Below, piece by piece: positions 46,405-52,954 of a stretch of DNA of 52,954 nucleotides. The position numbers and the translations under genes were made by a program. Source of the DNA: Kribbella antibiotica (GTDB lineage: Bacteria; Actinomycetota; Actinomycetes; Propionibacteriales; Kribbellaceae); the NCBI RefSeq assembly GCF_004349055.1, contig NZ_SMKX01000046.1, forward strand, positions 1 through 52,954, given 5' to 3'. The notes beneath the pieces were generated by a model. It was given only the letters and a program-made list of their open reading frames with translations, searched no databases and was not told the DNA's origin. Each line of letters opens with the position of its first letter. Position 1 is the stretch's first letter.

Positions 46405-47880
46405 GTGAATACCCGATCCGGATTCAGTAGACGTCGGTTTCTTGCGCTTGGTGCGGCCGCTGCAGGAGCGGCTGCGGTCGGTACTCGGAGTGCGCTTGCT
46501 GCCGCCGCGGACATCGACTACGCAGGCCTGAAGGCTGCAATGAGTGGAAGGCTGCTGCGGCCTGGGGACTCTGGGTACGCCGAGGCTGCGCGCACCTGGA
46601 ATCTCGCGTTGCCGGCGCGGCAGCCGGCGGCGATCGCGCAGGTGGCCAACCAGGCTGATGTTATTGCGTGCATTCAGAAGGCGGCCGGTCGTGGGGTGCC
46701 GTTCGCGGCGCGGTCGGGTGGGCATAGCTATGCCGGTTACTCGACGCCCGATCAGGGTGTGGTGGTCGATGTCGCCGCGCTCAAACATGTCAACGTGCGC
46801 TCCGACAACACCGTGGCGATCGGTGCGGGCGCCAAACTGATCGACGTGTACGCCGGTTTGGCCGCGAGTAACCGGGCTTTGCCGGGTGGCACGTGTTCGA
46901 CGGTCGGGATCGCCGGACTGACGCTCGGCGGCGGCGTCGGCGTACTGACGCGGGCCTTCGGTCTGACCTGTGACCTGCTCAAGTCCGCGACGATCGTGAC
47001 GGCGGACGGCGCCGTACACACTGTTGATGCGAACCGGGACGCCGACCTGTTCTGGGCGCTGCGTGGTGGCGGCGGTGGTCACGCCGGGATCGTCACGGAG
47101 TTCGTGTTCAGCACCGCGCCGGCGCCCAGCCCGATCAGGTTCGAGCTCGCGTTCTCGGCGAGCAAGACCGCGAGTGTCCTGTCCTCGTGGACTTCCTGGC
47201 AGTCCAACGCGCCGGACGGTCTCACGACGACATTGTCCGTCGGCGCCGGATCGTCGCCCAGTAACGAGATCACCGGCGTGTGGACCGGCTCGAGCAGCGA
47301 TCTCGACAAGCACCTCAACACGCTGGTCTCCGCGGTCGGCTCGTCGCCGAGCAAGCGCACGACCACAAAGAGCACCTACCTCAACACCATGCAGCACTTC
47401 GCGGGCTGCGCCGACAAGGCCATTCAGGCCTGCTACCTCGATACCGAGCCCGGTGGCACCATCACGCGCGAGACCTTCCGCGCCGGTTCGCGCGTGCTCG
47501 CCACCACCCTCAGCAAGTCGAAGGCCGACCAGGTCGTCGACATCATGCGCAACCAACGCGACATGGTCCTTCTGTTCGACGGTGTCGGCGGCAAGGTGAA
47601 GGCGCTCAGCGCGACCGACACCGCCTACCCGCACCGCTCCGCCGTTGCCTCCGTCCAGATCTACACCTGGAACGCCAGCAACGGTTCCGGCGTCACCGCC
47701 GTACAGAACGCTCTCACGCCGGTGGCGGGATCCGGCTCCTACGTGAACTACATCCACCCCGAACAAACCAACTGGGGTACGGCGTTCTGGGGCAGCAACC
47801 GCGCGCGTCTCAAGTCCACCGTGCAGTCCTACGACCCAGCCAACGCCTTCGATTTCCCGCAGTCGGTCGTTCGCACCTGA
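46405..47880 (+). CDS. Tat-exported bicovalent FAD oxidase, berberine-bridge-enzyme family
   Basis: The 491-residue precursor has a twin-arginine signal (GFSRRRFLALGAAAAGAAAVG, residues 6-26), so it is folded before export. The FAD-binding domain shows PFAARSGGHSYAGYS with His107 and GGTCSTVGIAGLTLGGGVGVL with Cys164. These are the two residues that tether FAD in bicovalent members such as glucooligosaccharide oxidase. The C-terminal BBE element YVNYIHPEQTNWGTAFWGSNRARL (about residues 447-470) is also present. Family members oxidise sugars or other alcohols with oxygen, releasing hydrogen peroxide. The upstream LacI-type operator fits a carbohydrate substrate, which is inference. The GTG follows GGAGGA after 4 nt; the open frame upstream is rejected because the Tat motif must be N-terminal. 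Confidence 0.9.
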   Translation: MNTRSGFSRRRFLALGAAAAGAAAVGTRSALAAAADIDYAGLKAAMSGRLLRPGDSGYAEAARTWNLALPARQPAAIAQVANQADVIACIQKAAGRGVPFAARSGGHSYAGYSTPDQGVVVDVAALKHVNVRSDNTVAIGAGAKLIDVYAGLAASNRALPGGTCSTVGIAGLTLGGGVGVLTRAFGLTCDLLKSATIVTADGAVHTVDANRDADLFWALRGGGGGHAGIVTEFVFSTAPAPSPIRFELAFSASKTASVLSSWTSWQSNAPDGLTTTLSVGAGSSPSNEITGVWTGSSSDLDKHLNTLVSAVGSSPSKRTTTKSTYLNTMQHFAGCADKAIQACYLDTEPGGTITRETFRAGSRVLATTLSKSKADQVVDIMRNQRDMVLLFDGVGGKVKALSATDTAYPHRSAVASVQIYTWNASNGSGVTAVQNALTPVAGSGSYVNYIHPEQTNWGTAFWGSNRARLKSTVQSYDPANAFDFPQSVVRT

Positions 47881-47954
47881 CGAGTCAATCGCGCACCGGC
47901 TGGTGCACCCCAAGTTCGGCCAGCCGGTCTCCGCGCGGACTCCGCGACAAGCCT

Positions 47955-48011
47955 CCTTGAGCACGGTTCAGTCACGGATCGGGCCGGAAGTCGACTGAGG
48001 GGTGCTCAAGG
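47955..48011. terminator. Compound hairpin after the FAD oxidase gene
   Basis: CCTTGAGCAC/GTGCTCAAGG (10 bp) encloses a 3/3-nt internal loop, then TCAGTC/GACTGA (6 bp) around a 19-nt loop. It is 74 nt after the stop at 47880. The internal loop is unusual for a simple terminator, so a structured RNA is a possible alternative. The remaining sequence to 48146 shows no other feature. Confidence 0.55.
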
Positions 48012-48146
48012 GTGGCTGGCGTCTTGGTGCCGGGGAGCGCTACGAACCCGAAACGACTGGTAACACTCCCCAGCTTCCGGATCGCGGCTGATTCGAGCAG
48101 GGAAAATGGCAGGCGGTGGGGTCGGGGGAGCTGCCAGGATGCTTGC

Positions 48147-48905
48147 ATGGTTGAGCGGGCGTTGAGTTTTGGGTCGGTGGCGGAGACGTACGAACGGTTC
48201 CGGCCTGGGTATTCGGCGGAGCTTGTCGACGTTGTGACGGAGTACGCCGGTACGCCGATTCGGACTGCGCTTGAGTTTGGCGCTGGGACTGGCAAGGCGA
48301 CGCGGCTGTTCGCGGGGGCTGGGATTGCGGTGACGGCGACGGAGCCGGATGCGGACATGCTTGCGGAGATGCGGAAGCACGTGCCGGCGAATGTGACGAC
48401 TGCGCTGGCCGCGTTCGAGGACCTGCCGCTGGATACGTCGTACGAGCTGGTGTATTCGGCTGCTGCGCTGCATTGGACCAAGCCGGAAGGGCGCTGGGAG
48501 CGGATGGCGGCGCTCGTCCGGCCGGGCGGGGTGTTCGCCTCGTTCGGGATACCCGTCGGGTTGGCGGACCCGGAGCTCAGGGAAATCGCGCGGGCGGCGC
48601 GGGCGCCGTACCTGGAGGAGGACGGGGTGCCTTCGCCCGACGGGACGCCTGCGGATCAGCCGATGCAGTGGCCTGGGACGGAGCTTCTGCAGTCCGAGTG
48701 GTTCACCGATGTCCGGCAGACGATCATCGAACGGCGGCTGACGATCAGCGCCGAGGAGTACGTCGGCCACCTCTCGACGGTGTCGGCGTACGTGATGCTC
48801 GCGCCGACAGACCGGGACGAGGTCTTCCGCCGGACCCTCGAAGTACTGCCCGAAAGCGTGGAGCTCGACGCGCAGGTGCACGTGCACCTCGCCCGTCGCA
48901 AGTAG
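48147..48905 (+). CDS. SAM-dependent class I methyltransferase
   Basis: The 252-residue protein has motif I TALEFGAGTGKATRLFA (about residues 40-56), the acidic motif II TATEPDADMLAEM (about 63-75), LVYSAAALHWTKPEGRWERMAALVRPGGVFASFG (about 101-134), where HW is the usual post-II position. The opening FGSVAETYERFRPGYSAEL is typical of the ubiquinone/menaquinone-methyltransferase-like group, though no quinone context exists here. The substrate is not known. CAGGAT stands 6 nt before the ATG. Its stop codon lies inside the loop of a terminator hairpin, so the final residues ARRK are encoded by the stem. Confidence 0.88.
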   Translation: MVERALSFGSVAETYERFRPGYSAELVDVVTEYAGTPIRTALEFGAGTGKATRLFAGAGIAVTATEPDADMLAEMRKHVPANVTTALAAFEDLPLDTSYELVYSAAALHWTKPEGRWERMAALVRPGGVFASFGIPVGLADPELREIARAARAPYLEEDGVPSPDGTPADQPMQWPGTELLQSEWFTDVRQTIIERRLTISAEEYVGHLSTVSAYVMLAPTDRDEVFRRTLEVLPESVELDAQVHVHLARRK

Positions 48906-48916
48906 CGCGACGGGCG
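48890..48916. terminator. Terminator hairpin overlapping the methyltransferase stop
   Basis: CGCCCGTCGC and GCGACGGGCG form a perfect 10-bp stem around a 7-nt loop that contains the TAG stop at 48903-48905. It lies 13 nt before the convergent msrA stop. Confidence 0.7.
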
Positions 48917-48929
48917 GATGCCCGGAGGA

Positions 48930-49568
48930 CTAGCTGGGGAACGGCGCTCCGGTGTTGCTGTGGCAGCGGTAGCCGTTCGGGTTCTTGTGCAGGTACTGCT
49001 GGTGGTACGCCTCGGCGTAGTAGTGCGTGCCCAGCGGGGCGATCTCGGTGGTGATGTCGCCGTAGCCGAGGGGCTTGATGACGGGGGCGTAGAGGTCGCG
49101 GGTGCGTTCGGCCTCGGCGCGCTGGGCGTCCGTCGTGTAGTAGATGGCGGAGCGGTACTGGGAGCCCAGGTCGTTGCCCTGGCGCATGCCCTGCGTCGGG
49201 TCGTGGGTCTCCCAGAAGACCTTCAGCAGGTCGGTGAAGGTGGTCTTGGTGGGGTCGTAGACGATGCGGACGGCCTCGGTGTGGCCCGTGCCGCCGGTGC
49301 AGACCTCTTCGTACGTCGGGTTGGGGGAGTAGCCGCCCGCATACCCGACTGCGGTGGTGTAGACGCCGGGGAGCTGCCAGAAGATCTCCTCGGTGCCCCA
49401 GAAGCAGCCGGTCCCGAACCAGACCTCCTCGAACCCCTCAGGGGCAGGATCGGTCTGCGGTGTGTGCAGCACGATGTTCTCGGCCGGCACGCTGTAGCCG
49501 GCGGTGGGGCGGCCGGGCAGTGCACGCTCCGGCTCGACCAGGGCTGTGTTCCGCTTGAAGAACGACAT
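48930..49568 (-). CDS. msrA: Peptide-methionine (S)-S-oxide reductase
   Basis: The 212-residue enzyme repairs oxidised methionine S-sulfoxide in proteins and free form, using thioredoxin-type electrons. The catalytic GCFWGTEEIFW (Cys about residue 54) is followed by VGYAGGYSPNPTYEEVCTGGTGHTEAVRIVYDP and FWETHDPTQGMRQGNDLGSQYRSAIYY, all strongly conserved in MsrA. The resolving region includes a late Cys (GYRCHSNTG, about residue 203), which is near the usual C-terminal position. GAGAGG stands 7 nt before the ATG at 49568, preferred over the GTG two codons upstream. It is convergent with the methyltransferase gene and divergent from no near gene; regulation is not evident. Confidence 0.96.
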   Translation of the reverse strand: MSFFKRNTALVEPERALPGRPTAGYSVPAENIVLHTPQTDPAPEGFEEVWFGTGCFWGTEEIFWQLPGVYTTAVGYAGGYSPNPTYEEVCTGGTGHTEAVRIVYDPTKTTFTDLLKVFWETHDPTQGMRQGNDLGSQYRSAIYYTTDAQRAEAERTRDLYAPVIKPLGYGDITTEIAPLGTHYYAEAYHQQYLHKNPNGYRCHSNTGAPFPS

Positions 49569-49655
49569 TCTCACGCCTCTCGCAGTTGACTCTCATAGTC
49601 TCTCAACACGACCACTGAGGCGAACCTTCCCCGCACCCCTTACGGGACGATGACG

Positions 49656-51098
49656 TCACGCGATCATCGCTGGGGTGAAGCCTGGGTTGCTCTGGGTGCC
49701 GGTGAGGGACCGGTACGACGCGGCCAGCTGCCGGACGCCGTCGCGGAGTGCATCGGGCTCCAGCGTGTAGGGGAGCCGGATGAACGACTCGAGCCCACCG
49801 TCCGGGGAGAAGCGTGAACCGGCCACGACCAGTACGCCGTTCCGCTGCGCCACCCCGACCAGACTGGAGCCCACGGGCTCAGGGAGCTCGCACCACAGCG
49901 ACAGCCCGCCACCGGGGAGCTCAAACCGCCAGTCGGGCAGCTCTGATGACACCGCCGCAGCCAGCGCGTCACGTCGCCTGGCCAGGTCCGCCCGGCGCTC
50001 TGGCAGCAGGGTGGCCCGGTCGCGCAGCAGCTCCGCGACCACGAGCTGGTCGAGCACCGGAGCGCCCAGGTCGAGCGACGCCCGCGCATCCAGCACCCGG
50101 GCGACCAGCGACGACGGAACCCGCATCCAGCCGATCCGCAGCCCACCCCAGTACGACTTGCTGACCGACCCGACCGTGATCACGCCCTCCGGGTGGTAGG
50201 CGGCGAACGGCGGCGGCATCTCCTGCCCGTCGAGCCAGAGCTCGCCCAGTGTCTCGTCGATGATCGCCGTCGTCCGGCTGCGCGCGAATGCGGTCGCCAG
50301 TTGCTGCCGCTCGGCCGCCGGCATTAACCAACCGGTTGGATTCTGGAAGTCGACCACCATCCAGGCCGCCCGCGGCGCCGTCTGCCGAATGGTTGCTTCC
50401 AGCAACGGAAGGTCCCAGCCGCCCGGACTCATCGGTGCGGCCACAACGCGGCAACCGCTGCGCCGGATCGCATCCACCGAGTTCGGGTGCGTCGGGCTCT
50501 CGGTCAGCACCCGGTCGCCGATCTGCGTGAACGCCCGGATCGCGATCGAGGTCGCCGCCAATGCTCCCGCGGTGATGATGATCTGATCCGGCGACGTCGG
50601 CAGCCCGCGATCGTCGTACATGGCAGCAACCTCCGCCCGCAGCTCCGGCAACCCTTGTGGGTGATACCCCGGCGTCGCGAGGTGCACCGGCAACTGCGTC
50701 GAGGCCGCGGCGACCGCCGTACTGATCCCCGGTACGGCGGCCGGCGCCGCGCAGGTGAAGTCGTACAACCCCTCCGTGTCGATCCCTGGCGCATGGTGCC
50801 GCCCGAGCTCCGGACCGACCTTCGACGGCAGCGCGGTCACGCTCCCGGACCCGCGCCGGCTCACCAGGTAGCCGCGGTCCCGCAACTCCCGGTACGCCGA
50901 TGCCACCGTCGTACGGCTGACTCCAAGAGCGTCGGTCAGCTCGCGCTCACTCGGCAGCCGCGCGCCGGGCATGATGCGCCCGTCCGCGATCAGCAGGCGG
51001 AGCCGGTCGGCAAGCACCCGGTACGCCGGTCCGGCGTCCGTGGACCAGTTGCCGAGCAGGCCATCGAGGGTGCTGGCGGGAAGCTGTTGACCGATCAT
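49656..51098 (-). CDS. MocR-type (GntR plus aminotransferase) regulator, YczR-like
   Basis: The 480-residue regulator joins a GntR-type winged helix (AYRVLADRLRLLIADGRIMPGARLPSERELTDALGVSRTTVASAYRELRDRGYLVSRRGSGS, residues about 27-90) to a fold-type I aminotransferase domain. There IIITAGALAATSIAIRAF, VDFQNPTGWLMP and the PLP-lysine segment GSVSKSYWGGLRIGWMR (about residues 310-325) are visible. It should bind PLP and control the divergent YczE-like membrane gene, as YczR does in other actinomycetes. One in-frame TTA codon (in GWLMP) makes it a possible bldA target. The ATG at 51098 is preferred; the GTG 9 nt upstream lies inside the putative operator. Confidence 0.9.
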   Translation of the reverse strand: MIGQQLPASTLDGLLGNWSTDAGPAYRVLADRLRLLIADGRIMPGARLPSERELTDALGVSRTTVASAYRELRDRGYLVSRRGSGSVTALPSKVGPELGRHHAPGIDTEGLYDFTCAAPAAVPGISTAVAAASTQLPVHLATPGYHPQGLPELRAEVAAMYDDRGLPTSPDQIIITAGALAATSIAIRAFTQIGDRVLTESPTHPNSVDAIRRSGCRVVAAPMSPGGWDLPLLEATIRQTAPRAAWMVVDFQNPTGWLMPAAERQQLATAFARSRTTAIIDETLGELWLDGQEMPPPFAAYHPEGVITVGSVSKSYWGGLRIGWMRVPSSLVARVLDARASLDLGAPVLDQLVVAELLRDRATLLPERRADLARRRDALAAAVSSELPDWRFELPGGGLSLWCELPEPVGSSLVGVAQRNGVLVVAGSRFSPDGGLESFIRLPYTLEPDALRDGVRQLAASYRSLTGTQSNPGFTPAMIA

Positions 51099-51108
51099 GC
51101 AGTCCACT

Positions 51109-51118
51109 ATTGCGCAAT
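51109..51118. promoter_or_regulatory. Candidate operator in the MocR/YczE divergent gap
   Basis: ATTGCGCAAT is a perfect 10-bp palindrome. CAATTGGC and CAGTTGGC form a direct repeat 24 bp apart around it, the sort of layout MocR proteins bind. The core TTGCGCAA also occurs in the palindrome at 3068-3079. Confidence 0.45.
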
Positions 51119-51160
51119 TGGCTATCGATCACCAGGCCAGTTGGCCCGCAAACTGGGCAG

Positions 51161-51820
51161 GTGACCGCCACTTCCGCAGCCCCTCCCCGTCAGCTTGCCG
51201 CGATCAACCCCCTTCAGCAGCTCAAAGCAGGCCACCTGCCGCGCCGCCTCGTCCAGTTGTACGTCGGTCTCGTCCTGTACGGCGCCTCGATGGCGCTGAT
51301 GGTCCAGAGTCACCTCGGGCCAGGCCCGTGGGACGTGCTGCACACCGGCGTCGCCAGGCACGTGCCGCTGAATTTCGGGACGATCGCGATCATCACCAGC
51401 TTCGTGGTCCTGCTGGCCTGGATCCCGCTGCGGCAGTGGCCGGGGCTCGGCACCGTGAGCAACGCGATCGTGATCGGGATCGCCGCCAATTTCACGCTGG
51501 CGGTGGTCGACCAGCCGGGCGCCCTGTGGCTCCGGATCGTCTTCGTGGTCTCCGGAGTGGTCATCAATGCGCTCGCCGGCGCTCTCTACATCGGCGCTCA
51601 GCTCGGCCCCGGCCCGCGCGACGGCCTGATGACGGGCCTGGTCCGCCGTACCGGACTGAGCGTCCGCGTGATCCGTACGGCGATCGAGGTCACCGTGGTC
51701 GCGATCGGGTTCCTGCTCGGCGGTGTGGTGGGCTTGGGCACCGTCCTCTATGCGCTCTCGGTCGGGCCGCTGCTGCAGATCTTCCTGCCCTGGTTCACGG
51801 TCCGCCTCAAGACCCCCTAG
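51161..51820 (+). CDS. YczE/YitT-like membrane protein
   Basis: The 219-residue protein has five to six helices: LVQLYVGLVLYGASMALMV, IAIITSFVVLLAWIPL, AIVIGIAANFTLAVVD, LRIVFVVSGVVINALAGALYIGA, TAIEVTVVAIGFLLGGVVGLG and LYALSVGPLLQIFLPWF. The conserved SHLGPGPWDVLHTGVARH and AQLGPGPRDGLMTGLVRRTG segments form the LGPGP-D-L-G repeats usual in the YczE family. It is divergent from the MocR-type regulator, the known YczR-YczE pairing, and is thought to be a transporter-like membrane protein of unknown substrate. The GTG at 51161 (VTATS) is preferred to an in-frame start 51 nt upstream in the operator; GGGCAG precedes it. A strong terminator follows. Confidence 0.87.
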   Translation: MTATSAAPPRQLAAINPLQQLKAGHLPRRLVQLYVGLVLYGASMALMVQSHLGPGPWDVLHTGVARHVPLNFGTIAIITSFVVLLAWIPLRQWPGLGTVSNAIVIGIAANFTLAVVDQPGALWLRIVFVVSGVVINALAGALYIGAQLGPGPRDGLMTGLVRRTGLSVRVIRTAIEVTVVAIGFLLGGVVGLGTVLYALSVGPLLQIFLPWFTVRLKTP

Positions 51821-51823
51821 ACG

Positions 51824-51865
51824 GCAAGGGGATCCCCGGACCAGGGGGCCCGGGGATCCCCTTGC
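51824..51865. terminator. Strong bidirectional terminator
   Basis: Two perfectly complementary 16-nt arms (51824-51839 and 51850-51865), each with the core GGGGATCCCC, flank a 10-nt loop. They separate the convergent YczE-like and MMPL genes and reach within a base of the MMPL stop. Confidence 0.88.
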
Positions 51866-51866
51866 T

Positions 51867-52954
51867 TCAAGAGCCGACGGACTCGAGTTCGCGGTCCTCG
51901 GCGGCAGGTTGACGGACCTTGATCTTGCGGGGCCACCAAGCCCACTTCCCGAGCAGTGCGGTCACACTCGGCACCAGGAAGATCGACATCACGAACGCCG
52001 AGACGACGATCCCGGCCGCGACCGAGAAGCCCATCTCGGTCAGCAACGCCATCCCGGCGAGCATCAGCGACGAGAACGTACCGGCCAGGATGAGTCCGGC
52101 GGACGCGACCGAAGGCCCGCCGTGCTCGATCGCGAGGTCGGCGGCCTCGCGTGGATCGGTGCCACGTTCAGCCTCTTCGCGGAGCCGCGCGATCATCAGG
52201 ATGTTGTAGTCGGTGCCGATGGCAACAACAAAGAGGTAGAGCATGATTGGCAGCGAGAATGTCACACCGGCATGCCCCGCCATGCCCTGGAAGACGAAGA
52301 CCGTCGCCCCGATCGAGCTGAAGAAGCTCAGCACCACCGCGAGCATCAGCACCAGCGGCGCGATCAGCGATCGCAGCAGCAGGGCGAGGATGATCGCGAT
52401 CAGGCCGCCGGCGACCGGGAAGATCACCGAGAGATCGCGCGTGTTCGCGGCCCGGATGTCGGTGTAGCTCGATGTGACGCCGCCAACCAGCGCGGTCGTC
52501 CCAGCCGGCGCATCTGCATGCGCGACGTCCTTGAGCTTCCCGTCGACCAGATCCAGTGAAGCCGTCGCGTATGGCGCCCCATTCAGTACGACGTTGATCT
52601 GGGCAACCGTCTTGTCGGGGTTGAGGAGTGCCAGCCCGCCCTTCGCGTCGGCCGGGAGTACGGCGCCGACTCCGTCGACCTTCGCGAGTTTCCCGGCGTA
52701 CTGGGTGAGCTCGGCCGGATCCAGCGGCGTACCGTCGGTGCTCCGCACGAAGACCGTGGTCGGGTTGAGTGCGCCGGCTGGGAAGCCGGCCTGCAGGTCC
52801 TTGACGGCGCGGGCGGACTCGGTGCCTTTCGGGAGTTGGCTGAAGGCGTCGTAGTCGACCTTCATCCCCAGTGTGCCAAGGGCCAGCGCGACCATCACGG
52901 CGCCGGAGGCGACTGCCACGAGTGCCGGGCGGCGAGCGGTGAACCGGCCGAGGC
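51867..52954 (-). CDS. MMPL-family transporter, 3' part only
   Basis: The reading frame runs off the right edge, so only the C-terminal 361 or so residues are seen. They include an extracytoplasmic domain (FSQLPKGTESARAVKDLQAGF to GGVTSSYTDIRAANTRDLS), then a block of five membrane helices: VIFPVAGGLIAIILALLLRS, LVLMLAVVLSFFSSIGATVF, SLPIMLYLFVVAIGTDYNIL, VASAGLILAGTFSSLMLAGMAL and VAAGIVVSAFVMSIFLVPSVTALLG. The IGTDYNILMIARLREE motif holds the Asp-Tyr pair that carries protons in MMPL proteins. The family exports lipids or small compounds using proton motive force. The 5' part and true start are outside the window. Confidence 0.92.
   Translation of the reverse strand, partial: LGRFTARRPALVAVASGAVMVALALGTLGMKVDYDAFSQLPKGTESARAVKDLQAGFPAGALNPTTVFVRSTDGTPLDPAELTQYAGKLAKVDGVGAVLPADAKGGLALLNPDKTVAQINVVLNGAPYATASLDLVDGKLKDVAHADAPAGTTALVGGVTSSYTDIRAANTRDLSVIFPVAGGLIAIILALLLRSLIAPLVLMLAVVLSFFSSIGATVFVFQGMAGHAGVTFSLPIMLYLFVVAIGTDYNILMIARLREEAERGTDPREAADLAIEHGGPSVASAGLILAGTFSSLMLAGMALLTEMGFSVAAGIVVSAFVMSIFLVPSVTALLGKWAWWPRKIKVRQPAAEDRELESVGS

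Noticed and set aside
1..52954. CRISPR arrays, insertion sequences, rRNA genes
   Set aside because: No regularly spaced short repeats, transposase motifs with flanking target duplications, or rRNA sequences were seen on reading both strands.

Overview
The window reads as chromosomal DNA of a high-GC actinomycete. Supporting signs are the strong G/C bias at third codon positions, GTG starts, a bldA-type tRNA-Leu(UAA), Rex-like and CebR-like operators, a YczR/YczE-type regulator-membrane pair and many leaderless-type promoters. Soil genera such as Kribbella or other Nocardioidales-like bacteria would fit, but the genus is inferred from gene style only. No phage, plasmid, insertion sequence, rRNA or CRISPR array was seen.

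Layout. 25-1191 (minus): a two-ACT-domain protein, peptide deformylase and tRNA-Leu(UAA) packed as one apparent transcription unit. 1295-3066: a DesK/NarL-type two-component pair. 3144-5952: a secreted GH92 alpha-mannosidase and a GNAT. 5949-7256 (minus): type II NADH dehydrogenase with a Rex-like box over its promoter. 7460-7834 (minus): a VOC protein.

8068-28006 is the centrepiece. It is a tightly packed three-gene operon of about 20 kb: a phospholipase-D-superfamily enzyme (543 aa), a 3259-aa beta-rich protein, and a 2834-aa protein with one LamG-like domain. Neither giant has a signal peptide or an obvious membrane anchor. I know of no characterised system with this composition, so it is the best candidate for an undescribed system here.

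28003-36851 holds a GNAT-methyltransferase fusion, a DUF4118 membrane protein, a small membrane protein, a Bax-inhibitor-1-family protein, a duplicated pterin-dehydratase-like/VOC protein, a DUF4287-like protein, a secreted lichenase with a CebR-type operator, an SGNH hydrolase, cystathionine beta-synthase and a 31-residue membrane peptide. 36969-46053 holds a Baeyer-Villiger-type flavoprotein, a LarA-family protein, several GNATs, a Nudix hydrolase, an AAC(3)-family protein, two DinB-like proteins, a small secreted protein and a histidine phosphatase. 46405-52954 holds a Tat-exported bicovalent FAD oxidase, a methyltransferase, MsrA, the MocR/YczE pair and the 3' part of an MMPL transporter cut by the window edge.

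Two further non-coding signals stand out. A 100-nt stem-loop element (22-nt arms, 56-nt loop) occurs at 7849-7948 and 46078-46177, with paired substitutions in the stems. The octamer GTACGGCG is strongly over-represented in all reading frames and between genes. About ten genes have a TAnnnT box ending exactly 6 nt before the start codon (7 nt in one case), which points to leaderless mRNAs. All functions are read from sequence without database searches.
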